Assembly (NCBI RefSeq): GCF_030908215.1
Contig: NZ_JAVFJK010000001.1
Span: 532,607 to 596,606 of the forward strand
Reading direction: 5' to 3'
Length of the DNA stretch: 64,000 bases
From: Sinomonas sp. ASV486
GTDB taxonomy: Bacteria; Actinomycetota; Actinomycetes; Actinomycetales; Micrococcaceae
Each line of letters begins with the position of its first letter. The first letter of the stretch is position 1. This document shows, in pieces, positions 37,175 to 46,311 of the stretch. Under the pieces are notes generated by a model. It did no database searches. It saw nothing but the letters and a program-made list of their open reading frames with translations, and was not told the DNA's origin. The position numbers and the translations under genes were made by a program.

Positions 37175-40100
37175 CTACTCGAGGAGTCCCCGGACGTCGT
37201 CTGCAGTCAGCGTCGAGGAGAACATCGCGTCGTCATCCATGACCGAGGAGAACAGGGCTGCCTTCTTCTCCTTGAGGGCAATGACCTTGTCCTCGATGGT
37301 GCCCTTGGCCACCAGACGATACGTCATCACACGCCGGGTCTGTCCAATCCGGTGGGCGCGGTCCACCGCCTGGGCCTCGGCCGCAGGGTTCCACCAGGGG
37401 TCGAGCAGGAAGCAGTAGTCCGCCTCCGTCAGGTTCAGCCCGAACCCGCCTGCCTTGAGAGAGATGAGGAAGACCGGAGCCTCGCCCTGCTTGAACCTGC
37501 CAACGACCTCGCCGCGGCGCTTCGTGGACCCGTCCAGGTACTCGTACGGAACCCCCGCCGCATCCAGTCGCGCGGCGGCCTTCTTCAGGAAGGACGTGAA
37601 CTGGCTGAACACGAGCGCGCGGTGGCCCTCCGCCACCACGTCGTCGAGCTGCTCGAGGAGGGTGTCCAGCTTGGCCGGGGACACGCCGCTGTGCGCCTCG
37701 TCGACGAGCGACGGGTCCAGCGCCATGAGCCGCAGCAGCGTGAGGGAGCGGAACACGATGAACCGGTTCCGGTCAAGGTCCTCGACGAGGCCGAGGACCT
37801 TCTCTCGCTCGCGCTGGAGGTACTGCTCGTAGAGCTTGCGGTGCCTCGGGTCGAGCTCGACGTCGAGGCGCTGCTCGAGCTTCTCCGGCAGCTCAGTGGC
37901 GACCGCCTCCTTGGTGCGGCGCAGCATGAGCGGCCGCGCACGACGGCGCAGCCTCGCCAGACGCTCGGAGTCGCCGTTCTTCTCGATTGGCTTCGCGAAG
38001 TCCTGCCCGAAGTGATTCGCGGCCGGGAACATGCCCGGGGCGACGATCGCAAAGAGAGACCAGAGCTCCATGAGATTGTTCTCGAGGGGCGTTCCGGTCA
38101 GGGCGAGTTTGAACGGGGTCTCGAGGTCCCTCGCGAACTGGTGGGCCTTGGTGGCACGGTTCTTGAGGAATTGGGCCTCGTCCATGATGAGGCCCGCCCA
38201 GGGGAGGGCAGCGTAGGCCTCGTAGTCCAGGCGGAACAGGGCATAGCTCGTCACGACGATGTCCGCGGCCTGCGCCGATTCCGAGATCGGGGTGCGCGAC
38301 TTGCCCTCGGTGTCCGTGAGGGCCACGGTGCGCAGCCCCGGGGCGAATCTGGCGGCCTCGGCCTCCCAGTTCGAGACGACGGAGGTCGGGGCGACGACGA
38401 GGAACGGGGGCTTCGACTCCGCTGCGCTCTGCTCAACCACGGGTGGTTGACCCGTGTCGAGACCCCGCGTGTGCAGGATGAGGGCAAGCGTCTGGAGGGT
38501 CTTGCCGAGGCCCATGTCATCGGCGAGGATGCCGCCGAGCCCGCGCCGGTGCAGGAAGGCGAGCCACTGGAACCCCTCGTCCTGGTAGGGACGGAGCTCC
38601 GCGTTGAGCCCGCTGGGCACGGGAACCCTGTCCAGTGCAGTCGGGTCCAGCAGCCCCGCGACGGTCTGCTTCCAGCGCGGCGGCTCGACGGTCTCGCCGG
38701 CGATTTCGGCGAGCTCGTCCCACAGGCCCGCCTGGTAGACGCTCAGACGCGGGGGCTTCTTGGATGACGGACCCTCGACGCGCCACTCGCGCAGCTCGTG
38801 GGACTCGTCGATGATCCGCTTGAGCCGCTCGATTTCTGGGGTATCGATCCGGAACCAGCTCTTGTCCGGCATGAGCACCTTGGTGCGGCCGCGGGCCAGG
38901 GCAGTGAAGATGTCCTGGAAGGGGATGTTCCGGCCGGCGATCGTGACCATGAGGCCCAGATCGAACCAGTCGTTCTTGTCGGATTCGACGGCGCTGAGCA
39001 CGAGCCTCGGCGTCCCTTCGAGGCGCCGGTAGTCCGGCTTCGTCCCCTCGACCCTGACGGTGACGCCGCCGAGCCCATCGAGGGCCGGCAGGATCCGTTC
39101 GGTGAACTCGGCCGTCTCGAGGTCTTCCAGCCGGGCAGGCCCTACGGGGTGGCCTCGCAACGGGCTGTCTGCGAGGATTGCCGCCACTCGCGCGAGCGTC
39201 TCCTCCTCGGCTGCATCGTCCCGCCGCACCGCCTCGTCCGGCGACGGCACGAGTGGGTGCTGGCGCACGCCGTCGCCCGTCCGGTACTCCCAGTGCCACG
39301 CGAGCCGCAGCACGTCCTGGGGTTCGAACATCGCGGTGAGCACCAGCAGGGGCGGCTCGATCGGCGGGAGGTCGAGCGCGGCGTCGACCGCCAGCGTGAC
39401 CGACCGGGCCAGATCGGGGTAGAACTCGGCGAGGAAGGCCTCGCGATCCGAGGCCGGGATGATTACGCCGTCCTGGGCCGCAAGCAGAGCGCGCTCTCGC
39501 TCTCCCAGGCGGGATGCGGCACGAGCCAGGACGATCATGTCCTCGCGCTCGCCGGTGCGCACGACGGTGTACGCGCCGTGGTCTCCGATCGTTCCGGCCC
39601 TGTCGGTCGGCAGGGCGACGTCGCCGACCGACAGGGACGGGACGAGCCGGAGCGCGCCCTCGTCCGCTGAGGGGAGGACATCGAGCCGGATGGCCGCGAT
39701 GTCGTCGGACACGACGACGTGGCTTCCCCGGGCCGAGCCCATGAGCTCGATACCGAGCTCTGCCGCAGCGTCGAGCAGGGTCCACAGGAGGGGGCTGGCG
39801 AACTCGTCGAGGTAGATCCACGGGTCGCTGCCGTTCCAGTAGCCCGACTCCGTGCCGAGCCTCAAGGCCTGGATCTCGCGGAAGAGGTCGAAGTGGGCCG
39901 GCACGAATTCGCCCATGGCGTCCTGCCGTCCGAACCTGCTCCAGACCATATCGCCGCGAAGCCATCTGCCGGTGGCGGGGTTGAGCGCTACGGGGCGCAC
40001 GCCGAGCTTGTGGCCCGACCGAACCCTGCTGGGCAGCGACCGCGAGTATCGCGCGCCCAGCATGGCAGTCATATCGCGGAGCTCGAACTGGAGGCCGAGC

Positions 40101-40588
40101 GACTTGGGTTCCGTGAAGCGCCTACGGTCGCCCGGTGGGCTGATGATGCGCCGCAGGTCCTGCTTCCACACAGGCTCCGATCGTCTCGCAGCAGTCAGCT
40201 CTGCGGCCTCTGCGCGGAGCCGGGTGGTGTTGGCCGTGAGCACGACCGCGGCCAGGTGCTTGCAGTCCGTAGTGACAGGGCACGTGCACCAGCCGCCGGC
40301 GTACCGGTACGACCCCTGATGCTTCTCGAGGTACACGCCGACCTCGTAGGGCTCGTCGTCGCTGCCGAAGACCTGCGCCGTGAGCTCGGCGATCTCCGGG
40401 TGCCATGCGAGATGCTCGACGCGCCCCTCCCGGGCGTAGGTGTGCGCCCGTGCCATGGCCGCCGGCCCCACCCGGTTGACCATCCCCGCCATCTCCACGA
40501 GGGGCAGGGCAGAGCCTTCGCCCGGCTCGGGGAAAGGGAAGGAGGCCACGGATTCATCGTCCCACGCCTCTCCGACAGCCTTCACCAC
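37175..40588 (-). CDS. SWIM zinc-finger SNF2-family helicase/ATPase
   Basis: About 1137 aa. N-terminal SWIM zinc motif CTCPVTTDCKH (about residues 95-105), a middle region, then an SNF2 motor: motif I ADDMGLGKTLQTLALIL, Ia VVAPTSVVSNW, II LIMDEAQFLKN (DEAQ), III ALTGTPLENN, and the second lobe with FSQFTSFLKK, LISLKAGGFGLNLTEAD and DRAHRIGQTR. It remodels or translocates on DNA in the bacterial RapA/HepA-like manner. Between motifs I and Ia lies an extra loop (DTGQPPVVEQSAAESKP) made by a palindromic DNA insert. GTG start is tentative (40588 or 40585), with no strong ribosome site. Confidence 0.88.
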   Translation of the reverse strand: MVKAVGEAWDDESVASFPFPEPGEGSALPLVEMAGMVNRVGPAAMARAHTYAREGRVEHLAWHPEIAELTAQVFGSDDEPYEVGVYLEKHQGSYRYAGGWCTCPVTTDCKHLAAVVLTANTTRLRAEAAELTAARRSEPVWKQDLRRIISPPGDRRRFTEPKSLGLQFELRDMTAMLGARYSRSLPSRVRSGHKLGVRPVALNPATGRWLRGDMVWSRFGRQDAMGEFVPAHFDLFREIQALRLGTESGYWNGSDPWIYLDEFASPLLWTLLDAAAELGIELMGSARGSHVVVSDDIAAIRLDVLPSADEGALRLVPSLSVGDVALPTDRAGTIGDHGAYTVVRTGEREDMIVLARAASRLGERERALLAAQDGVIIPASDREAFLAEFYPDLARSVTLAVDAALDLPPIEPPLLVLTAMFEPQDVLRLAWHWEYRTGDGVRQHPLVPSPDEAVRRDDAAEEETLARVAAILADSPLRGHPVGPARLEDLETAEFTERILPALDGLGGVTVRVEGTKPDYRRLEGTPRLVLSAVESDKNDWFDLGLMVTIAGRNIPFQDIFTALARGRTKVLMPDKSWFRIDTPEIERLKRIIDESHELREWRVEGPSSKKPPRLSVYQAGLWDELAEIAGETVEPPRWKQTVAGLLDPTALDRVPVPSGLNAELRPYQDEGFQWLAFLHRRGLGGILADDMGLGKTLQTLALILHTRGLDTGQPPVVEQSAAESKPPFLVVAPTSVVSNWEAEAARFAPGLRTVALTDTEGKSRTPISESAQAADIVVTSYALFRLDYEAYAALPWAGLIMDEAQFLKNRATKAHQFARDLETPFKLALTGTPLENNLMELWSLFAIVAPGMFPAANHFGQDFAKPIEKNGDSERLARLRRRARPLMLRRTKEAVATELPEKLEQRLDVELDPRHRKLYEQYLQREREKVLGLVEDLDRNRFIVFRSLTLLRLMALDPSLVDEAHSGVSPAKLDTLLEQLDDVVAEGHRALVFSQFTSFLKKAAARLDAAGVPYEYLDGSTKRRGEVVGRFKQGEAPVFLISLKAGGFGLNLTEADYCFLLDPWWNPAAEAQAVDRAHRIGQTRRVMTYRLVAKGTIEDKVIALKEKKAALFSSVMDDDAMFSSTLTADDVRGLLE
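38405..38468. repeat. REP-like palindromic element inserted in frame in the SNF2 gene
   Basis: TCAACCACGGGTGGTTGA (38433-38450) is a perfect hairpin and is enclosed by outer arms GGGGGCTTCGAC and GTCGAGACCCC. The segment CGACTCCGCTGCGCT is shared with the monooxygenase gene at 31399-31413. It encodes a loop absent between motifs I and Ia of ordinary SNF2 proteins. Confidence 0.6.
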
Positions 40589-40611
40589 ACGGACCCCATG
40601 GCCCCGAGCCG

Positions 40612-41478
40612 CTAGGAGCAGCCGGGGCCCGTGGGGTTGGTGATGCAGTTGTCCGCGTAGAGCTTGACCTCGGAGCGCCAGATGCTGAGGGCTTTCGGCG
40701 CGCTGGGTACTTGGGCCGTGCCGGCGATGGGCTGGTAGGGGCCGCCGTCTACGGAGAAGGTACCGGTGAAGACGGTGGTGAGGCCGATGCTGACGTCGGC
40801 GGTCTGGGTGAAGATGTGGCTCGTGACGGTCTTCTCGCCCCAGCGGGCCTCGGGGATCGGGCCGCCGGGGACCCCGGTGACGAGAGTGGAGCCGTCGCCG
40901 TAGGTCCAGCGGTACTCCACTGGCTTGACCTTGATGTCGACCCGCTTCCCCAGGATGTCGATGCTGAACGTCTGGTCTGCCGGATCGGCGTAGATATTGG
41001 TTTCCGCACCCTTGAGCGTGTGACGTCCGGGCTGGCTGCCCAGTTCGGGTGCCTTGATCGGGAGCTCGCGGAGCTGCTTCTCGGTCACTGCAATGACGAC
41101 GTCGCCCGGTCGCTCGGGGGGTTTGCCCGGATACAGGCAGGCCTGCTCGAGCCGCTGCCACGGCGCGTCCGGATTACGGGTGTCCCTTCGTTCCCAGACG
41201 ACCATGATCCCGCCGGGTTCTGAAGTACAGCGGGAATTCAGTGCGGCGCAGGCGGCCGCGTCGATGGTGTCCACGTCAGTCGCACACGCGGGGGCATAAG
41301 AGTAGACGAAGACTTCGGCGACGCCCTCAACCTTGGGGAACTCCACTACGGCGGTTCCCGATCTGGTCCCGTTGGTCACGATCGCATCGTCAATGAAGGC
41401 GCTGCTCGGGGGTGGTGTCGTTGGCCCGATTGCCACCGTCACGGCGATGCCGAATGCTTTTGCGGCCGTTAGCATCAC
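40612..41478 (-). CDS. Putative exported protein following the DUF6318 lipoprotein
   Basis: 288 aa (GTG 41478; ATG 41475 also possible). The hydrophobic start MLTAAKAFGIAVTVAIG is a weak signal sequence. Several cysteines (ACATDVDTIDAAACAALNSRC, ACLYPG, NCITNPTGPGC) suggest disulfides outside the cell. The middle (VEYRWTYGDGSTLVTGVPG) recalls a PKD-like fold. The start overlaps the DUF6318 stop, so the pair is co-translated. Such pairs occur in Arthrobacter relatives; function unknown. Confidence 0.75.
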   Translation of the reverse strand: MMLTAAKAFGIAVTVAIGPTTPPPSSAFIDDAIVTNGTRSGTAVVEFPKVEGVAEVFVYSYAPACATDVDTIDAAACAALNSRCTSEPGGIMVVWERRDTRNPDAPWQRLEQACLYPGKPPERPGDVVIAVTEKQLRELPIKAPELGSQPGRHTLKGAETNIYADPADQTFSIDILGKRVDIKVKPVEYRWTYGDGSTLVTGVPGGPIPEARWGEKTVTSHIFTQTADVSIGLTTVFTGTFSVDGGPYQPIAGTAQVPSAPKALSIWRSEVKLYADNCITNPTGPGCS

Positions 41479-42107
41479 GCGTTGCCCGCCTGCGCCGTCT
41501 TCCAGCCGATTCCGTCGTGGATGGCATAGATGGCCCGGGGTTCGTTACCCGACGTCTGTTCGTAGGTCTTTAGTACCTCGCCGGTCTTCCCGAATCGCGT
41601 CGAAGCCGATTCATCCATAATGAAGTATCCAACCGCCTGGCCGAGCGGATCGAGCTTCAAGGTGGACGTGAAGTCCCGTACTGCCCATCGCGGAGCGGAT
41701 TCCCAGCCATCACCAGTCGAGACGTTTGTGGCTCGGACGAGATATCCGTTGCAAATCTTGCAGTCCGGCTTGGAAATTGCCCTCAGTGGCTCCGCATCTC
41801 CGGTCTCCAAGGCGTATGTGACGGTGTCGAACCAGTACTGGGTGAACGCCTCGAAGCCGGCCTTGGTGTTCTCCCTCGCCGCGGCAGGCATCTCCGGCTT
41901 GGGCAGGTTTCGTGCGGGGCCAGTGGAGCTGGCAGGAGTCGGGCGTGTGTCGACGGCCGGTGTCGGCGTACCAGACGAAGTCCCCGCGGCGCCGGACGCG
42001 CTGGGCGAGGCGCCGGCGTCGGCGTTTCCACCGCAGGCTGTCAGGCCGAGCGCGGCCGTCAGGGCGAAGATGGACAGGGCAGAGCGAAGTGTGCGGCGAA
42101 TCGCCAT
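41475..42107 (-). CDS. DUF6318-family lipoprotein
   Basis: About 210 aa from ATG 42107 (GGGGG 7 nt upstream). Signal peptide with lipobox LTACGG (Cys near residue 25), a Ser/Thr/Pro/Ala-rich linker to about residue 70, then the globular domain: ENTKAGFEAFTQYWFDTVTYALETGD, SKPDCKICNGYLV with a CxxC pair, WAVRDFTSTL, and AIYAIHDGIGWKTA. Layout and motifs match DUF6318, a common actinobacterial surface lipoprotein of unknown role, with a shape like NTF2-fold proteins. Coupled to the exported protein downstream. Confidence 0.8.
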   Translation of the reverse strand: MAIRRTLRSALSIFALTAALGLTACGGNADAGASPSASGAAGTSSGTPTPAVDTRPTPASSTGPARNLPKPEMPAAARENTKAGFEAFTQYWFDTVTYALETGDAEPLRAISKPDCKICNGYLVRATNVSTGDGWESAPRWAVRDFTSTLKLDPLGQAVGYFIMDESASTRFGKTGEVLKTYEQTSGNEPRAIYAIHDGIGWKTAQAGNA

Positions 42108-42237
42108 TGACATCCCCCGACGTCGTTGGTGTGTGTGCGTCGCCGGGCGCAGGCGACGTGTCTTCGGCAGTCTACAAGTTCGTGACTATCCCTGTTTCGC
42201 GTTATCCACAGGTCGTCGGCCAGACAGGCCAGCCGGG

Positions 42238-43602
42238 TCAGCCGGCGTGCGTCTCGACAGAGCTGAGGAGCCCGGCGTCGCCGGTCCCCATCCCGTAGAG
42301 GTCCCAGCCGGCCGCGCGCCAGGCGTCGCCGTCGAGCACATTGCGCGCATCGATGATGACCTGCCGGCGTACTCGCGACGCCGTCTCGAACGGGTCGAGG
42401 GCACGGAACTCGGGCCATTCGGTCAGCAGCAGCACGATCTCCGCGCCCTCGAGCGCCGCGGGGGCGGAGGATTCGAACTGCAGCTGGGGGTACCGCATCC
42501 ACGCGTTGTTGATCGCTTTGGGGTCGGTCACCACCACGTGCGCACCGGCACCCGCGAGCCGCACGGCGACGTCGAGGGCGGGGGAGTCGCGGATGTCGTC
42601 GGTGTCCGGCTTGAACGCCGCGCCGAGGACCGCGATGCGGCGCCCTGCCACGGATCCGCCGCACAGGTCCGCCGCGAGCGCAGCGACCCGCCCGCGCTGG
42701 CCCACGTTGATCGAGTCCACGAGCCCCATCCAGGCGTCCACCGAGTCGACGGCGAGATCGCGTGCCTGCGCTCGGAACGAACGGATGTCCTTGGGCAGGC
42801 AGCCGCCGCCGAACCCGAGGCCCGCCGCGAGGTACCGCTGGCCGATGCGCGGGTCGAGGCCCATCGCGGCGGAGAGCTGGGTGACGTCCGCGCCGGCCGC
42901 GTCGCACAGCTCGGCCATGGCGTTGATGTAGGAGAGCTTCGTGGCCAGGTACGCGTTGGCCGCGGACTTGATGAGCTCCGCCGTCGCGGCGTTGCACACG
43001 ATTCGGGGCACACCGGCGTGCAGGAGGGGAGCGTAGACCTCGTCGAGGATCCGCACGGCCCTGTGACCCACGCCGACGCCGGCGTCGTCGTCCGCGTCAT
43101 CCACCCCGTAGACGAGGCGGTCCGGCACGAGCGAGTCCTTCACGGCCGTGCCCTGCCGCAGGAACTCGGGGTTCCATGCGAGCTCGAGGTCGTCCCGGCC
43201 CAGCCATTCGCGCACCCGCCGGACGGTCCCGACCGGCACCGTGGACTTGCCCACGACGGCGGCACCCGCCTTGGCGCGCGCGGCCACGGAGCGGCTGGCA
43301 GCCTCGAGGTAGGTGAGGTCCGCGACATCGCTCGTCTTGGACTGCGGCGTCCCTACGCACAGGAAGTGCATGTCGCAGTCTGCAACGAGGTCCATGTCCG
43401 TCGAGAAGGCCAGCCGGCCCGTGTCGCGCCCGTCGGCAAGGAGGTCTTCGAGTCCGGGCTCGAAGAACGGGGCAAAGCCGCGCGCGAGGTGGCCCACCTT
43501 GTCGGCATCCGTGTCGATGCCCACCACCGTGTGGCCCATCGAGGCGAGCGTTGCGGCGTGCACCGCGCCCAGATAACCGCAGCCAATGACCGAGATCTTC
43601 AT
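42238..43602 (-). CDS. UDP-glucose 6-dehydrogenase (UDP-sugar dehydrogenase family)
   Basis: 454 aa from ATG 43602 (AGGAAGGA upstream). NAD site KISVIGCGYLGAVHAATLASMGH, then CVGTPQ, STVPVGT, NPEFLRQGTAVKD, the conserved KSAANAYLATKLSYINAMAELC with its Lys, and the active-site Cys in GLGFGGGCLPKDIRSF near residue 270. The C-terminal domain has VLGAAFKPDTDDIRDSPAL. It makes UDP-glucuronate from UDP-glucose in two oxidations. Fourteen bp after the glycosyltransferase gene, same operon, so UDP-glucuronate may feed a glycolipid or surface glycan. Confidence 0.92.
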   Translation of the reverse strand: MKISVIGCGYLGAVHAATLASMGHTVVGIDTDADKVGHLARGFAPFFEPGLEDLLADGRDTGRLAFSTDMDLVADCDMHFLCVGTPQSKTSDVADLTYLEAASRSVAARAKAGAAVVGKSTVPVGTVRRVREWLGRDDLELAWNPEFLRQGTAVKDSLVPDRLVYGVDDADDDAGVGVGHRAVRILDEVYAPLLHAGVPRIVCNAATAELIKSAANAYLATKLSYINAMAELCDAAGADVTQLSAAMGLDPRIGQRYLAAGLGFGGGCLPKDIRSFRAQARDLAVDSVDAWMGLVDSINVGQRGRVAALAADLCGGSVAGRRIAVLGAAFKPDTDDIRDSPALDVAVRLAGAGAHVVVTDPKAINNAWMRYPQLQFESSAPAALEGAEIVLLLTEWPEFRALDPFETASRVRRQVIIDARNVLDGDAWRAAGWDLYGMGTGDAGLLSSVETHAG

Positions 43603-43616
43603 GGTGTTCCTTCCTC

Positions 43617-44777
43617 TCACCCTGCGATGCTCTTGGCACGCAGCGAGATGACGTCTTCGTAGTGGTTGATGAGCTGGTCGCAGATCGCCTTCCAGGAGCG
43701 GCCCTGGACGCTCTGCCAGGCGGCGCCGGCAAAGGCTGCTCGCATCGCGTCGTCGTCGAGCAGGCCCTGCACGTACTCGCGCATCTGGTCCAGATCGCCG
43801 GGCGTGTAGAGCCAACCGGTCTTGCCGTTCTCGACGAGGTCGAGCGGGCCGCCGCGGCCGGTGGCAACCACCGGGACGCCACAGGCCATGGCCTCCTGGA
43901 TGGTCTGGCAGAACGTCTCGAACTCGCCCGGATGGACAAACAGGTCGAAGCTCGCGAGGAGCCGGGGCAGGTCGTCGCCTCCCTGGAAGCCGGCAAAGTG
44001 CGCCCTGGGAAGCTGGGCCTCGAGCTGGGCGCGCATCGGCCCGTCGCCCACGATCACGAGCCGCGTGCCGGGCAGGTCCATGAGGACTCGCAGGTCCTCG
44101 ACCTGCTTCTCGGCGGCGAGCCGGCCGACGTAGCCGATGACCTTGACCGGGCTTCCGTCGGCGTTGGTCCCTGCCACGCTCTCCCGCCACGCGTCGTCGC
44201 GCCTGCCCGGGTTGAAGCGTGCGGTGTCCACGCCGCGGCGCCACATCTCGATCCGCGGGATCCCGTGCTTCCGCAGCTGTTCCACGGCGAAGGTCGACGG
44301 CGCGAGGGTCCGGTCCGCGAGCCGGTGGATGTTCTCGACCCGCTGCCACGCCCAGGACTCGAGGAACGGCACGCCGTATCTTGCTGCGTAGCCTGGAACC
44401 TCGGTCTGGTACACGGCGACGGTGGGGACGTGCAGTTGCTTGGCGGCCCGCACGCCCCGCCAGCCGAGCTCGAAGGGGGAGGCGAGATGGACCACGTCGG
44501 GCTTGAAGTCCCTGAGGATCCGCCGGACCTTGGGGACTGCCCCGAACGCGACCCGGACGTGCGGGTAGCCGGCCATCGGGAAGGCCGGCATGCGCACCAC
44601 ACGGGCGCTGTTCACGGTCTCCGTCACCGGGAAGACTCCGCTCGCACCCTCTCCGGAGGGGGCGATCACGAGGACGTCGTCGCCACGCTCCTGGAGATGG
44701 TCGAGGATCCGCAGGATGGAGTGCGTCACTCCGTTCATCTGCGGCAGGAACGACTCGGCAACAATCGCGATCCTCAC
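43617..44777 (-). CDS. GT4-family glycosyltransferase (mannosyltransferase-like)
   Basis: 386 aa from GTG 44777 with GGAGG upstream. GT-B fold: N-terminal RIAIVAESFLPQMNGVTHSILRILDHL, middle WRRGVDTARFNPGRRDDAWR, C-terminal GYVGRLAAEKQVEDL and the nucleotide-sugar motif HPGEFETFCQTIQEAMACGVPVVATGRGGP (E-x7-E). This closely resembles the MgtA/PimB-type GDP-mannose glycolipid transferases of Corynebacteriales and Micrococcales. Product unknown; the UDP-sugar dehydrogenase next door suggests a glucuronosyl-diacylglycerol acceptor that gets mannosylated. Confidence 0.9.
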   Translation of the reverse strand: MRIAIVAESFLPQMNGVTHSILRILDHLQERGDDVLVIAPSGEGASGVFPVTETVNSARVVRMPAFPMAGYPHVRVAFGAVPKVRRILRDFKPDVVHLASPFELGWRGVRAAKQLHVPTVAVYQTEVPGYAARYGVPFLESWAWQRVENIHRLADRTLAPSTFAVEQLRKHGIPRIEMWRRGVDTARFNPGRRDDAWRESVAGTNADGSPVKVIGYVGRLAAEKQVEDLRVLMDLPGTRLVIVGDGPMRAQLEAQLPRAHFAGFQGGDDLPRLLASFDLFVHPGEFETFCQTIQEAMACGVPVVATGRGGPLDLVENGKTGWLYTPGDLDQMREYVQGLLDDDAMRAAFAGAAWQSVQGRSWKAICDQLINHYEDVISLRAKSIAG

Positions 44778-44959
44778 GCCTCCACCATCCTGTGACCATT
44801 TGACCGGGCGGCAGAGCACGCGTGACGTGTCGGAGAAGGCTAGATGAACGGGCGGGTGGCGTTCCCCGGGATTCCGCGGGACGCGTGGCTGGGTCCGGCG
44901 TATGACGGCGCCCGGGCGGCCCCGGCTGTCCAGCCCGCCTCGGGCGGATCGGCCGTGGG

Positions 44960-46180
44960 CTACCCGGGCGCGGTGTCGGAGCGGTGTGCGGGGTCCCGCG
45001 GTACGGCGAATCCGGCGAGGGCTACGGCAGCGGCGAGGGACGCGAGCCCCCAGCCCAGACCCGCGCTCGCGGCGACGGCCCCGACGAGAAGCGGCCCGCC
45101 GGCGTCGCCCGCCTCGCGGCCGAGCTCTGCGGACCCCATCGTCCTGCCCATCCGCTCCGCGGGTGTCGCATCGGCGAGGTGCGCGAACGCGAGGGGCGTC
45201 GCGATGCCGATCCCCGCGCCGACGAGCAGCGCTGCAGCGTATACCCCGACGGCGCCTAAGACCCCGGGCGCGAGCGGGACGAGCGCGGCGGCCGCTGCCC
45301 CGAGCACGATCGTCCCGAGTCCCGCCATGATGCCGGTCCTGTCCGCGACCCTGCCCTCATCGCGGAGCCGACCGATCCGTGGCTGGATGAGGGAGGACGC
45401 GACCGCGAGCACCGTCACTGCGGCCACTGCCGCGGCCGTCGAAAGGCCTGTGTGGGCCGCGAGGGCGGGGAGGAAGCCGACGGCCGCGCCGAGCGACCCG
45501 GTCGAGGCCGCGAGCACGATCGTGGGGCCAAGGAACGAGCGCTCGCCGAGCTGGCGGGCGAGGTCCGCGACCGTGTACCGGGGGCGGGGGAGCGGCTCGA
45601 GCCGTGGCATCGCGACGGCCACCCAGACGGCCACGGCCGCGCCGAGGACCGCGAGGACCCCGAACAGGACGGGAAAGCCCCCCAGGAAGAGGGCTGCGGC
45701 ACCGAGCAGCGGGCCGATCGCGTAGCCGAGCCCCTTCCACGAGCCATACCTGCCGAAGTACTTCCCCGTGAGCGGCCCTGCGAGGCGCGCCACACTTGCC
45801 GAAGTGGCCGGTGAGAATGCCGACGCTGCCGCGCCCTGCCCGAGGCGCACGACTGCGAGGGCCCACGGGCCCTGCACCACAATGCCCACGAGCGAGGCCA
45901 GCGCGAACGCCGCGAGGCCGCCCACCACGACGGGCTTGGACCCGATCCGGTCCGACAGCGAGCCGAACACGGGCTTGAGGAACACCTCGGCCAGATCATA
46001 GAGCGCAAGCAGGACGCCCAGCGTGAGCAGGTCCAGACCGATCTGGCCGCTCTCGGCCCCGAGGCCGGCGGCGATGCTGTGGGCGCCGAACGCGGTGGTG
46101 AAGCCGGCCGCATAGAGGGGCAGGACGGCGCTCGCGGGGGGTCCGCTGAGCGGCCCGGGCGGGGTGGCTGGTCGGTTCAC
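44960..46180 (-). CDS. MFS transporter
   Basis: 406 aa from GTG 46180, twelve membrane helices. The loop 2-3 motif reads GSLSDRIGSKPVVVGG (GxxxDRxGxKxxx), and the 8-9 loop repeats as RLRDEGRVADRTGIMAG. Drug/metabolite efflux subfamily (DHA1-like). Leaderless start: TAGACT (46193-46188) 7 nt before GTG. Divergent from the ene-reductase gene, which may share its regulation. Substrate not predictable. Confidence 0.88.
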   Translation of the reverse strand: MNRPATPPGPLSGPPASAVLPLYAAGFTTAFGAHSIAAGLGAESGQIGLDLLTLGVLLALYDLAEVFLKPVFGSLSDRIGSKPVVVGGLAAFALASLVGIVVQGPWALAVVRLGQGAAASAFSPATSASVARLAGPLTGKYFGRYGSWKGLGYAIGPLLGAAALFLGGFPVLFGVLAVLGAAVAVWVAVAMPRLEPLPRPRYTVADLARQLGERSFLGPTIVLAASTGSLGAAVGFLPALAAHTGLSTAAAVAAVTVLAVASSLIQPRIGRLRDEGRVADRTGIMAGLGTIVLGAAAAALVPLAPGVLGAVGVYAAALLVGAGIGIATPLAFAHLADATPAERMGRTMGSAELGREAGDAGGPLLVGAVAASAGLGWGLASLAAAVALAGFAVPRDPAHRSDTAPG

Positions 46181-46311
46181 GGCGCCGAGTCTATGCCCGC
46201 CCGGTGCCGGGCACGGATCTGCGCTTCTCAGAGCAGATGATGTGTTGAAGGTCACAGGGGGTCCCGACGCTGCATCGGAATGCACCGGGAGCACGACGGG
46301 TTGGGTCCAGC

